This document shows, one piece after another, positions 1 through 8,510 of a DNA stretch of 64,000 bases (its first letter is position 1; every line of letters begins with the position of its first letter). The position numbers were made by a program, and so were the translations under genes. The notes under the pieces were generated by a model, which saw only the letters and a program-made list of their open reading frames with translations, had not been told where the DNA came from and did no database searches. Source of the stretch: Sphingomonas psychrotolerans (lineage in GTDB: Bacteria; Pseudomonadota; Alphaproteobacteria; Sphingomonadales; Sphingomonadaceae); assembly GCF_002796605.1 (NCBI RefSeq), contig NZ_CP024923.1, positions 2,459,001-2,523,000 of the forward strand, written 5' to 3'.

Positions 1-2856
1 GATGCCGGCGCGAACCGCTCGCGCGGGTTCGACTTCAACACCTTCGCCTCCGAACTGTTCGGCGGAATCAAGGTCACCAAGTCGACTGCGGCCGAGAATG
101 ACGAAGGCTCGCTCGGCGCGATCATCGATCTCACCACCGGACGGCCGCTCGCCAGTTCCCGCAGTCGCTTCGCGGTCGGCGCCGAAGCGGAATATCGCGA
201 GAACGGCAAGAGCTGGAACCCGCGGCTCACCGCCCTCGCATCGATCCGGGTGACCGACACTTTCGGGATCCTCGGCTCGGTCGCCTATCAGAAGCAGGAA
301 CAGCAGATCGATTCGTACCGCCGCGGCATCGGCGCGTTCGAATATACCTATCGCAATTCGCAGCTGAACGGCGTGACGCCGATCACCTACGGCTTTGCGC
401 GGCCGGGCGGCACCGGCGTGACGTTCGGATCGGATCCCGCCGCTTATGCGCTGGTCGGACCGACCACGATCATCCCGACCCTGCCTTCGGTGGGCCGCCA
501 GTTCCTGAACTACGAGCGGCTCGGTGCAACCGCGACGCTGCAGTGGAAGCCGAGCGAACATACCGAACTGATCATCGATGGCGTCTATTCGCGTTACGAT
601 CAGGACAGTGATTCGACCGGCATCACCACGATCGGACTCAACCGCAACGGCACCAATGCGCGCGCCGCACAGACCGGCTCGGCGGGGCTGCGCCCGGTGG
701 GCAATGCCAATTATTTCGCCGATCGCGTCGCGCTCTATCCGAATTGCGTGCCGAGCGCCGCGATCGACTGCAATGGCGACGCGGCGGGAACGGGAGTCGG
801 CGCGACGGCGCTGCCCGGCTATTTCAACAGCCTCAATCCCAACAACCTCAATCCGTTCGATTATTACAACAACCCCGCCTCGCCCGGTTATGTCGCGACC
901 GCCAACGGCACCGGCATGTATGCCGAGCTGATCGGCCGGCCTAACACCCAGATCCGCGCGGCCCACGTCAACGGTGCCAACCAGGCCGATTATCTGGTGC
1001 TCGACAATGTCGACTGGCGCAGCTTCACCGACACCCAGTTCGGCCGCACCGAGTTCAAGCAGCTGACCGCCAATTTGCACCAGGACCTGCTCGACGGCCT
1101 CTATGTCGATGTCACCGCAGGCTGGTCGAAATCGGAATTCCGCTCCACTGGCATGCTCGCCGAGTTCAATACGCTCGATCGCGACGGCTATACGTTCGAC
1201 GATCGCGATGGCGGCAAGATGCCGGTGTTCAGCCCCGGTTTCGACGTGGCGAACCCGGCGAGCTGGTCGCTGGTCAAGGGTCTCTCGACGATCCGCTATT
1301 TCAGCAACACCGTCGACAACGAGTTCCGCGTCGGCCGGGCGAACTTCACCTTCGAGGCGCTGCCCGAGATGTCGCTGAAATTCGGCGGCACCTACAAATT
1401 GTTCAAATATGACGGCGACCAGGGCCGCCGCAACCAGTCCATCGAGGCAATCAACCCGACGCTGGCCGAAGCCAGGCTGCAGATCACCGATCTGGGCCGG
1501 ACGATCGGCTTCGGCCAGGGGCTGAATGTCACCGCGGGCACGCCGACCAGCTATTATGCGCCCGATGTCAACAAGTTCATCAATCAGTTCGGCATCGACT
1601 GCAATTGCGTCAACAAATGGGGCGATTTCCGCGCCTCGGTCGATGGTCGCCAGCGCTCGGCGATCGAGGAGCGCGATCTGTCGGGCTATTTCCAGGTCGA
1701 CTGGAATTTCGACCTGTTCGGCCGGCCGTTGCGCGGCAATGCCGGTATGCGCATCGCCAACACCCGCGTGATGGGCGAGGGCAATGTCGGCGGCGCCGAC
1801 GGCGTGGCGGGGCTGCCGGTCACCGCGACGAACGAATATTGGGACTGGCTGCCGTCGATGAACGCGAATTGGGAAGTCGCGGACGGCCTGCTGATCCGCT
1901 TCGCCGTGGCCGACGTGATCTCGCGGCCGCAACTCGCCAGCCTGACGCCCGGCACCACCGCCTACACCACCAGCCTCAACGCGAACGGCACCGCCCCGAC
2001 GCTGACGGTGGGCAATCCCTATCTCAACCCGTTCCGCGCGACCAATATCGATCTGAGCTTCGAGAAGTATTTCCGGAACAACGGCCTGATCGCCGTGAAC
2101 CTGTTCAGAAAGGACATCGCGTCCTTCCCGCAGCAGCTGGCCGGTGAAGCGCCCTTGTCGTCGGTGTTCGAACCGGCGATCTACCAGCAGTTGATCGCCG
2201 GCATGACCAACCCCGCGCTACGCGCCTATACCGTGGCGGGCGGCACGTGGGGCGTGCGCCAGTTCGCCGACGCGCCCGGTGGCGTGATCAAGGGCGTCGA
2301 AGTCAATCTGCAGACCGACTTCTGGTTCCTGCCCGCACCGTTCGACAAGATGGGCATCACCGCCAACTACACCCATATCGACTCGAACCTGAGCTATCTG
2401 ACCGGAACGGCGCTGAGCACCACGCAAACGGGCACCGCCTCGACCGCAGCGAACAGCTATGCCGAGGGGCCGTTCCTCAACACCTCGCCCGACTCGTTCA
2501 ACGCGACGCTCTATTACGAAAACAGCGTGTGGTCGGCGCGTGTGTCGGGGGCGTACCGGACGCGCTACGTCAACCGCTTTCCGTTGGCCACCGGCACCTG
2601 CTCGGTCGGCACGACCACCAATGGCGGCGCCGCTTGCAACTCACCGGTGGTCGCCGATTTCGGCTACAACGAGAACACGCTCAACCTCGACGTGGCGTTC
2701 GGGTGGAACGTCACCGATTTCGCCAAGCTCACGCTCGAGGCACGCAACCTGACCAACGATCCGCAATACCGGACGATGTACGGGGCCAGCCCGGTAACGC
2801 AGACCTATGCCAGCACCGGACGGATCGTCACCGCCGGCTTGCGGCTGGCGTTCTGA
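1..2856 (+). CDS. TonB-dependent receptor, 5' end outside window
   Basis: This is an outer-membrane receptor that imports a large substrate using TonB energy. The frame is open from base 1, so the start codon, signal peptide and TonB box lie upstream; 951 residues are visible. The first ~50 residues are the end of the plug domain, with the sphingomonad-type SRGFDFNTFASELF and EGSLGAIIDLTTGRP segments. The rest is beta-barrel, ending in a terminal strand with the usual aromatic C-terminus (TAGLRLAF). Two glycosidases and a pectin-type esterase follow on the same strand, the first only 14 bp downstream. I therefore infer that the ligand is an oligosaccharide from plant cell wall. The family call is firm; the substrate is inference from context. 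Confidence 0.93.
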   Translation, partial: DAGANRSRGFDFNTFASELFGGIKVTKSTAAENDEGSLGAIIDLTTGRPLASSRSRFAVGAEAEYRENGKSWNPRLTALASIRVTDTFGILGSVAYQKQEQQIDSYRRGIGAFEYTYRNSQLNGVTPITYGFARPGGTGVTFGSDPAAYALVGPTTIIPTLPSVGRQFLNYERLGATATLQWKPSEHTELIIDGVYSRYDQDSDSTGITTIGLNRNGTNARAAQTGSAGLRPVGNANYFADRVALYPNCVPSAAIDCNGDAAGTGVGATALPGYFNSLNPNNLNPFDYYNNPASPGYVATANGTGMYAELIGRPNTQIRAAHVNGANQADYLVLDNVDWRSFTDTQFGRTEFKQLTANLHQDLLDGLYVDVTAGWSKSEFRSTGMLAEFNTLDRDGYTFDDRDGGKMPVFSPGFDVANPASWSLVKGLSTIRYFSNTVDNEFRVGRANFTFEALPEMSLKFGGTYKLFKYDGDQGRRNQSIEAINPTLAEARLQITDLGRTIGFGQGLNVTAGTPTSYYAPDVNKFINQFGIDCNCVNKWGDFRASVDGRQRSAIEERDLSGYFQVDWNFDLFGRPLRGNAGMRIANTRVMGEGNVGGADGVAGLPVTATNEYWDWLPSMNANWEVADGLLIRFAVADVISRPQLASLTPGTTAYTTSLNANGTAPTLTVGNPYLNPFRATNIDLSFEKYFRNNGLIAVNLFRKDIASFPQQLAGEAPLSSVFEPAIYQQLIAGMTNPALRAYTVAGGTWGVRQFADAPGGVIKGVEVNLQTDFWFLPAPFDKMGITANYTHIDSNLSYLTGTALSTTQTGTASTAANSYAEGPFLNTSPDSFNATLYYENSVWSARVSGAYRTRYVNRFPLATGTCSVGTTTNGGAACNSPVVADFGYNENTLNLDVAFGWNVTDFAKLTLEARNLTNDPQYRTMYGASPVTQTYASTGRIVTAGLRLAF

Positions 2857-2870
2857 GGGCACGGGCGGCA

Positions 2871-4184
2871 GTGTACCTCTTGCCCTGCCGCCCGCCTTCG
2901 ACGCGCAAGCCCTCGGAACATTCGCGGCTCGATCGCCGATCTCTCCTCGTCGGCGGCATTTCGCTCGGCGGCGGACTGGCGCTCGGCGGCGCGGCGCGCG
3001 GACAGGACCGGCCCTATGGCCCGGCCCCGCTCGCGGGCGGGCAGCTCGATGCGACCAGCGATGACAGCGGTCGTATCGTGCCTGCTCCCCCGCGCGATTA
3101 CTGGCCTTATTCGGGCGTGAGCGGTCCGGGCCGAAAGCCGGATGCCGCCAGCGCGCGCGGCGGCTGGGTCTCGGGCCTGCCGAATGTGCGATACGAGGGG
3201 CCGGACAAGCCGCGTTATCCGCTCGCGCCATGGGATGATTCGGCGAGCGGCAGCGCCGTGGCGGCGGGCCTGCTGCCGTCGATCCGTCCGCTCCACGATG
3301 TCCATATCCGCGACACGATCGTCTGCCTCGGCGGCGACGGCCATTATTACATGACCGGTTCGACCGGCGACAATATCTGGGCGGTTAACGACGGCGTCGA
3401 GTCGTGGCGCTCGAAGGATCTGCGCGACTGGAGCTATCTCGGGCTGGTCTGGAGCATCGAGCGCGACGGCGTCTGGGAGCGCAACTGGCGGATGCGCAAG
3501 GGCGTGCCTTTCCGGGCGCTCTGGGCGCCCGAGATCCACTTCATCGGCGGCAATTACTGGATCGTCCACTCGATGAGCCGCGCCGGCGTCGCGATCCTCA
3601 AGAGCAGCACCGGCCGCGCTGAAGGCCCCTATGTCCACGCCTTCTCGCCCGACAAGCCGTTGCGCGGCGGGATCGACGCGACTTTGTTCGAGGATGACGA
3701 CGGCTCGGTCTGGTTCACGCTGGGCTCGGCCGACGAGATCGTCCGACTGAACGACGACATGAGCGGATTCGCCGGCCCGTGGCAGAAGGTGGTCGCCGCC
3801 GAAGGCGAATATGATCTCGACCCGCAACACCACCGCAAGGAATGTGCTGCCAAAGGCCTTCGCCATTTCGGCTATGAGGGCGCGACGATGTTCAAGCGTG
3901 ACGGCACCTATTATCTCGGCGTAGTCGATCGCTACGAGGGCCGCTATTCGTTCGCCATGTGGATGTCGGACAAACCGACCGGCCCGTGGCGCGACCGCCA
4001 CGAGGGTCCGCCCTGCTGCGGCGGCGGCAATTTCCTGCGCGACCGGCAAGGCAATTGGTGGGTCACCTTCTTCGGCAATGACGAAGCGAGCCCGTGGCGC
4101 GAAAAGCCCGGCCTCGTCCGCGTCGATTTCGCCCCCGACGGACGCGTGATCGTCGCCAAAGACCAGCCCTTCGCACGAACCTGA
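2871..4184 (+). CDS. Glycoside hydrolase family 43-like protein with twin-arginine-like leader
   Basis: This is a predicted exported arabinosidase or xylosidase-type five-bladed propeller enzyme, 437 residues from GTG 2871. I chose that start because it leaves a leader with twin arginines (LDRRSLLVGG, residues 20-29) and a Gly/Ala/Leu core, as in Tat signals. Candidate GH43 catalytic residues are Asp148 in HIRDT (base), Asp269 in GGIDATLF (pKa modulator) and Glu336 in FGYEGATMF (acid). The repeated W/D-rich blades (SWRSKDLRDW, PWRDRHEG) also fit GH43. It sits between a TonB receptor and a second GH43 gene and probably shares their transcript. The exact sugar specificity cannot be read from the sequence. 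The start is less certain than the family. Confidence 0.85.
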   Translation: MYLLPCRPPSTRKPSEHSRLDRRSLLVGGISLGGGLALGGAARGQDRPYGPAPLAGGQLDATSDDSGRIVPAPPRDYWPYSGVSGPGRKPDAASARGGWVSGLPNVRYEGPDKPRYPLAPWDDSASGSAVAAGLLPSIRPLHDVHIRDTIVCLGGDGHYYMTGSTGDNIWAVNDGVESWRSKDLRDWSYLGLVWSIERDGVWERNWRMRKGVPFRALWAPEIHFIGGNYWIVHSMSRAGVAILKSSTGRAEGPYVHAFSPDKPLRGGIDATLFEDDDGSVWFTLGSADEIVRLNDDMSGFAGPWQKVVAAEGEYDLDPQHHRKECAAKGLRHFGYEGATMFKRDGTYYLGVVDRYEGRYSFAMWMSDKPTGPWRDRHEGPPCCGGGNFLRDRQGNWWVTFFGNDEASPWREKPGLVRVDFAPDGRVIVAKDQPFART

Positions 4185-4195
4185 AAGAGGACAGC

Positions 4196-5791
4196 ATGGA
4201 CATCAGCAGACGGGACGCGTTCGCAGCAGCGCTGGCGGGAAGCGCGGCGGCATTGATCCGCCCCGACGGTGCCGCAGCCGAGGCACGCAAGCCGGCGCCG
4301 GACTGGAAGCGCGGCTTCGACAATCAGCGCATCGCCGATCTCGGCAACGGCAAGTTCCTCAACCCGTTGCTCTCTGGCGACCGCGCCGATCCCGCCATCC
4401 TCAAGGACGGCAGCGACTATTACATGACCTTCTCGAGCTTCGATTCCTATCCTGGGCTCACCATCTGGCATTCGCGCGATCTGGTGAACTGGCAGCCGCG
4501 CAGGGCCGCGCTGACGAAGAATATCGGCTCGGTCTGGGCAGTCAGCCTCGAAAAGCATAACGACCGCTATTTCCTCTACATTCCGGTCAAGGCGAAGCCG
4601 AACTCGATCTTCGTGATCTGGGCGGATCATATCGACGGGCCGTGGAGCGACCCGATCGACTTGCAGATGCCGAGCCATATCGATCCGTGCCACGTGGTCG
4701 GCGAAGACGGCTCGCGCTGGCTGTTCCTGTCGGGCGGCGACCGGATCCGCCTCGCCGCCGACGGGCTGTCGACCGTGGGCGAGGCCGAGCATGTCTATGA
4801 TCCGTGGCGCTATCCCGACGATTGGGAAGTCGAGGGCTTCGCGCCCGAAGGTCCCAAGCTCGTCCGCCACGGCGACTGGTTCTACATGATCACTGCGGTC
4901 GGCGGCACCGCCGGACCGCCCACCGGCCACATGGTCATCGCGGCGCGCTCGCGCTCGATCCACGGCCCATGGGAGAATTGCCCGGCCAATCCGCTGGTGC
5001 ACACCAGAAGCGTAAACGAGAAATGGTGGTCGCGCGGTCACGCCTCGCTGGTCGAGGCGCCCGACGGCAGCTGGTGGTCGCTCTATCACGGCTTCGAGAA
5101 CGGCTATTGGACGCTCGGCCGCCAGGCGCTGCTCGATCCGATCGAATGGACGAAGGACGGCTGGTTCCGGATGAAGGGCGGCGACCTCTCGCAGCCGATC
5201 CGCAAGCCGAAGGGCGGCGCCGCGCTCCCCCACGGCCAGCCGCTCTCGGATGATTTCGGCGCCGCCCTCCAGCTCGGCCGCAAATGGAACTTCTTCAAGC
5301 CAGCGCCCGACGAGAATCGCCGTCAGCGGGTGGAAGACGGTGCGCTCGTCCTCAAGGCCTCGGGCACCGCGCCGAGCAACTCCGCGCCGCTGCTCCTCAT
5401 CGCCGGCGATCAGGCCTATCAATTCGAATGCGACGTCGAGATCGCACCCGGCGGCACCGCGGGCCTGCTGCTCTTCTATGACGAGAAGCTCTATTGCGGT
5501 CTCGGCTTCGACGAGAAGCGCTTCGTCACCCACCAATATGGCATCGAGCGCGGCCGGCCCGCCAACCCGCATGGCCGCCGGATGCGGATGCGGGTGACCA
5601 ACAACCGCCACGTCATTTCCTTCCACACCTCGAGCGACGGCGGGCAGACGTGGAAACGTTTCGATCGCGGCATGGAAGTATCGGGCTACCACCACAATGT
5701 CCGCGGCGGCTTCCTGATGCTGCGTCCCGGCCTCTATTCGGCAGGCGAAGGCGAGGCGCGCTTCCGCGATTTCCGCTTTCGCGCGCTGTGA
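4196..5791 (+). CDS. Glycoside hydrolase family 43, two-domain, with Tat-like signal
   Basis: This is a predicted exported glycosidase of 531 residues. ATG 4196 is preceded by an AAAGAGGA ribosome site and starts MDISRRDAFAAALAGSAAA, a twin-arginine-like leader. The catalytic propeller spans about residues 45-335, with Asp65 (ADPAIL) as base, Asp163 (HIDPCHVV) as modulator and Glu218 (FAPEGPKLV) as acid. A C-terminal beta-sandwich (about 340-531) resembles the domain appended to many GH43 beta-xylosidases and arabinosidases. It is 11 bp after the previous GH43 gene and overlaps the esterase gene by 4 bp (GTGA), so the three are probably translationally coupled. With a rhamnogalacturonan acetylesterase as neighbour, arabinan or pectin side chains are plausible substrates; that is inference. 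Confidence 0.9.
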   Translation: MDISRRDAFAAALAGSAAALIRPDGAAAEARKPAPDWKRGFDNQRIADLGNGKFLNPLLSGDRADPAILKDGSDYYMTFSSFDSYPGLTIWHSRDLVNWQPRRAALTKNIGSVWAVSLEKHNDRYFLYIPVKAKPNSIFVIWADHIDGPWSDPIDLQMPSHIDPCHVVGEDGSRWLFLSGGDRIRLAADGLSTVGEAEHVYDPWRYPDDWEVEGFAPEGPKLVRHGDWFYMITAVGGTAGPPTGHMVIAARSRSIHGPWENCPANPLVHTRSVNEKWWSRGHASLVEAPDGSWWSLYHGFENGYWTLGRQALLDPIEWTKDGWFRMKGGDLSQPIRKPKGGAALPHGQPLSDDFGAALQLGRKWNFFKPAPDENRRQRVEDGALVLKASGTAPSNSAPLLLIAGDQAYQFECDVEIAPGGTAGLLLFYDEKLYCGLGFDEKRFVTHQYGIERGRPANPHGRRMRMRVTNNRHVISFHTSSDGGQTWKRFDRGMEVSGYHHNVRGGFLMLRPGLYSAGEGEARFRDFRFRAL

Positions 5792-6588
5792 AGGGCCCTG
5801 GCCTCGTTGCGCTGCTGCTCGCACCCGCCGCCGTTGCGCAGACCGCACCCGAACCGCCGCGCCCGATCGCTGCGTCCAAGATCGTCCTCGTCGGCGATTC
5901 GACCACGGCAGTAATCGGCGGCTGGGGACCCAGCTTCTGCGCCTATCACGTCACGTCGTTCGCCGCCTGCGTCAACCTCGCGCGCGGCGGGCGCAGCTCC
6001 GGCAGCTACCGCGCCGAAGGTTCGTGGGACCTCGCCCTCTCCGAGATGCGCACGCCAGGCTACAAGACCATCTGGGTGCTGATCCAGTTCGGCCACAACG
6101 ACCAGCCCGGCAAACCCGGCCGCTCGACCGACCTCTCCATCGAATTCCCCGCCAATCTCGCGCGCTATGTCGATGAAGCGCGCACGGCGGGGGCGAAGCC
6201 GGTGCTGCTCACCCCGCTCACCCGGCGGATGTTCAAGGTGGGCAAACTCCAGAACGATCTCGATGCCTGGGCCGCCGCGGTGCGCAAGGTCGCGGCCGAC
6301 AAGCAGGTGCCGCTGCTCGACCTCAATGCCGAAAGCAGCGCCGCGGTGCAGGCGATGGGCGAAGCGGCGGCGGACTGCTTCGCCCAGCTTCCCCCCGGCT
6401 CGGCACCCACCGGCCCCGCCGCCGGCGCGCCGGCGGCGACCGAAATGGTGGTCCAGCCGATGGCCCAGCCGCGTCTGTCGTTCGACCGTACCCATCTCGG
6501 CGTCGAGGGTGCGAACTACTTCGCCGCGATGGTCACCCGCGAGCTCGCCGCAGCGGTTCCGGAGATGCGTCCGCTGCTGGTACGCTGA
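5788..6588 (+). CDS. Rhamnogalacturonan acetylesterase-like SGNH/GDSL hydrolase (CE12 type)
   Basis: This is a predicted periplasmic esterase removing acetyl groups from pectin. GTG 5788 overlaps the GH43 stop in GTGA and gives a clean signal peptide (VKGPGLVALLLAPAAVAQ). The 266-residue protein shows the SGNH blocks: Ser38 in VGDST, the glycine block NLARGGRSSGS, Asn104 in FGHND, and the Asp233-x-x-His236 pair in FDRTHLG. The layout (GDS near the N-terminus, GHND about 65 residues later, DxxH near the C-terminus) is that of rhamnogalacturonan acetylesterases. It closes the glycan cluster begun by the TonB receptor. A short Gly/Ala/Pro-rich insert at about residues 200-220 is loose and non-conserved. 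Confidence 0.86.
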   Translation: MKGPGLVALLLAPAAVAQTAPEPPRPIAASKIVLVGDSTTAVIGGWGPSFCAYHVTSFAACVNLARGGRSSGSYRAEGSWDLALSEMRTPGYKTIWVLIQFGHNDQPGKPGRSTDLSIEFPANLARYVDEARTAGAKPVLLTPLTRRMFKVGKLQNDLDAWAAAVRKVAADKQVPLLDLNAESSAAVQAMGEAAADCFAQLPPGSAPTGPAAGAPAATEMVVQPMAQPRLSFDRTHLGVEGANYFAAMVTRELAAAVPEMRPLLVR

Positions 6589-6720
6589 CCAACCGTGGCA
6601 CGACGACCGGATGTTAGTCAGCGGCCGGGATTAGAGGGCCGACCACAACCGTGTCGTCGACGGAGGCCCCTCATCCCTTCCCGTCTGGCGAACCCGCGCC
6701 CCGCCCCCTAGAGCGGAGAC

Positions 6721-7644
6721 ATGATCCGCCTGCGCCCCCAGACCGCCGCTTATGCCATGCTCGCGCTCGTGATGCTGCTCTGGGCCGGTAATTCGATCGT
6801 CGCCCGCGCAGTGCACGACGCCATTCCGCCCTTCTTCCTCGCGCTGCTGCGCTGGACCGGCGCGCTGCTGGTGGTCGTCCCCCTCGCCGCGCGCCATTTC
6901 GCTGAGGATCGCGCCGCGATCGCGCGGAACTGGCCGGTGATCGTCCTGCTCGGCCTGCTCGGCGTCGCGGCGTTCAATGGCTTCCTCTATTCGGGGCTGC
7001 GCTACACCACGGCGAGCAACGGGATGCTGCTCCAGGCGGCGATTCCGGCATTGGTGCTTCTCGTCGACTTCGTGATCTTCCGTGCGCGCGCAGGGCTGGG
7101 CGCGATCCTTGGCGTCGCGCTGTCGACCTTCGGCGTGGTGATCATCGTCCTTCAGGGCCACCTCACTGCGCTCTCGCAAGTGACCTTCAATCGCGGCGAC
7201 GCACTGATCCTCGGCGGGGTCGTCACCTGGGCGTTCTACACTTCGCTTCTGCGGCTGCGCCCGAAGCTCCATAGCCAGAGCTTCCTTGCGGTCACCTTCG
7301 CAATCGGCGTGCTCACGATGCTCCCGCTCGCGGCCACCGAATGGCGCGAGATCGCCGCGATGCACTTTACGCCGCAAGTGATCGGCGCCGTGGTGTATGT
7401 CGCGCTGCTGCCCTCGGTCGTCGCCTATACCTTGTTCAATGCCGCCGTCGCGACGGTGGGGCCTGCCAGCGCGGGACAGGCGATCACGCTGATGCCGCTG
7501 TTCGGCGCGCTGCTCGCGGCGCTCACGCTGGGCGAGCAGCTCCACGCGCATCACTTCGCGGGTATGGCGTTGATTCTCGGTGGTATCATGGTGAGTGCAG
7601 TTGTCCGCCTGCGCAGTGGAACGAACGATATCGCGCGCGGTTGA
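6721..7644 (+). CDS. EamA/DMT-family transporter, ten transmembrane segments
   Basis: This is an inner-membrane transporter of the drug/metabolite superfamily, probably an exporter of a small metabolite. The 307-residue protein reads as about ten hydrophobic helices in two EamA repeats. The first repeat begins with AMLALVMLLWAGNSIVARA, and the second starts near residue 155 with LILGGVVTWAFYTSLLRL. ATG 6721 follows an AGCGGAG ribosome site. The gene stands alone: 132 bp separate it from the esterase gene, and the hemerythrin gene follows 23 bp later with its own strong ribosome site. No substrate can be assigned. Confidence 0.88.
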   Translation: MIRLRPQTAAYAMLALVMLLWAGNSIVARAVHDAIPPFFLALLRWTGALLVVVPLAARHFAEDRAAIARNWPVIVLLGLLGVAAFNGFLYSGLRYTTASNGMLLQAAIPALVLLVDFVIFRARAGLGAILGVALSTFGVVIIVLQGHLTALSQVTFNRGDALILGGVVTWAFYTSLLRLRPKLHSQSFLAVTFAIGVLTMLPLAATEWREIAAMHFTPQVIGAVVYVALLPSVVAYTLFNAAVATVGPASAGQAITLMPLFGALLAALTLGEQLHAHHFAGMALILGGIMVSAVVRLRSGTNDIARG

Positions 7645-7667
7645 GCCCTCCTGAAGAGGAGACGGAT

Positions 7668-8180
7668 ATGGCTCAGGACACCAAGCAAGACGCAGTCGCA
7701 TTACTCAAGGCCGATCATCGCACGGTCGAGGAATTGTTCGAACAGTTCGAAAGCGCGAGCGGCGCTTCGAAAAAGCAGAAGATCGCCAACCAGATCTGCC
7801 TCGAACTGATCGTCCATACCAAGATCGAGGAGGAGATCTTCTACCCTGCCTGCGAGGGCAGGATCGAAGAGGATCTGCTCAAGGAAGCCTATGTCGAGCA
7901 TGACGGCGCCAAGGTGCTGATCGCCGAGATCGAGGCAGGCAGCCCCGAGGACGAATATTACGACGCCAAGGTCAAGGTGCTCTCCGAACAGATCGAGCAC
8001 CATGTCGAGGAAGAGGAAAAGCGCATGGAGGGCATGTTCTCGCAGGCGCGCAAGGCCGGGCTCGACATGGACGCGCTGGGCGAAGAAATGCGCGCCCGCA
8101 AGGAGGCGCTGATCGCCGACTACAAGGCCAACGGTCTACCCAAGCCGGAAACGACGACGCTCGAATCAACCACTCTCTAG
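7668..8180 (+). CDS. Hemerythrin HHE-domain protein
   Basis: This is a soluble cytoplasmic helical-bundle protein of 170 residues, predicted to bind a diiron centre. Known roles of the family are sensing or buffering of oxygen, NO or iron. The ligand-like positions appear in order: DHRTVEELFEQFE near the start, HTKIEEEIFYPAC in the second helix, VEHDGAKVLIAEIE in the third and EHHVEEEEKRM in the fourth. ATG 7668 follows an AGAGGAG ribosome site 6 bp upstream. It is a last or stand-alone gene, facing tRNA-Phe across 35 bp. Confidence 0.88.
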   Translation: MAQDTKQDAVALLKADHRTVEELFEQFESASGASKKQKIANQICLELIVHTKIEEEIFYPACEGRIEEDLLKEAYVEHDGAKVLIAEIEAGSPEDEYYDAKVKVLSEQIEHHVEEEEKRMEGMFSQARKAGLDMDALGEEMRARKEALIADYKANGLPKPETTTLESTTL

Positions 8181-8215
8181 CGGCCGCCAAGGGCACCATT
8201 TTCCGGAGGAGGAAG

Positions 8216-8291
8216 TGGTGCCCGGGGACGGGGTCGAACCGCCGACACTGCGATTTTCAGTCGCATGCTCTACCAACTGAGCTACCCGGGC
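8216..8291 (-). tRNA. tRNA-Phe (anticodon GAA)
   Basis: Read on the minus strand, the gene folds into a full cloverleaf. The 7-bp acceptor stem GCCCGGG/CCCGGGC, the D arm GCTC..GAGC, the anticodon stem TGCGA/TCGCA around loop CTGAAAA (anticodon GAA), a 5-nt variable loop and the T arm GGCGG-TTCGACC-CCGTC are all visible. The discriminator base is A and the 3' CCA is encoded (8216-8218). No integrase gene or attachment-like direct repeat is seen next to it. Confidence 0.97.
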
Positions 8292-8321
8292 ATGCCCCGA
8301 CATGGCCGGGGAGCGGGCCTC

Positions 8322-8507
8322 TTAGTCGGCGTCCCGCGCGCTGTCTAGCCCGCTTTCTCGTGTCAGATCGACGGGTTCGCCGGGAACGCGGTAACCTTCG
8401 CCCAACCATTGCAGCAAGTCGCGATCCTTGCAGCCGCGGCTGCAGAAGGGCTTGAATTCGGGTTCGGTTGCTGTGCCGCAGATCGGACAGCCGTCACGCT
8501 TTGCCAA
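8322..8507 (-). CDS. yacG: DNA gyrase inhibitor YacG-like zinc protein
   Basis: This is a 61-residue zinc-ribbon protein. E. coli YacG binds GyrB and inhibits gyrase. The four zinc cysteines are visible as CPIC near the N-terminus and FCSRGC at residues 22-27, followed by the family motif KDRDLLQWL. The start is TTG 8507, with AAGGAG 6 bp upstream and the conserved KRDGCPIC directly after it; no ATG fits. It lies 3 bp after the RNase E/G-like gene and ends the infA-maf-RNase-yacG operon, just before tRNA-Phe. Confidence 0.9.
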   Translation of the reverse strand: MAKRDGCPICGTATEPEFKPFCSRGCKDRDLLQWLGEGYRVPGEPVDLTRESGLDSARDAD

Positions 8508-8510
8508 TGT

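Noticed and set aside
2857..2870. A much earlier start for the first GH43 gene inside the receptor
   Set aside because: The frame is open far upstream but overlaps the receptor barrel and reads as Arg-rich shadow sequence. GTG 2871 directly leads into a Tat-like signal.
5494..5787. Extended N-terminus for the rhamnogalacturonan acetylesterase
   Set aside because: The extra codons overlap GH43 and are Arg-rich shadow sequence. GTG 5788 gives a signal peptide and a 4-bp coupling overlap.
3944..5848. 634-codon minus-strand frame opposite the second GH43 gene
   Set aside because: The GH43 protein has all three catalytic residues. The antisense frame has no start context or recognisable domain.
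8180..8330. tRNA-Phe as an integration site for a mobile element
   Set aside because: No integrase, no repeated 3' tRNA segment and no change of composition were seen on either side.
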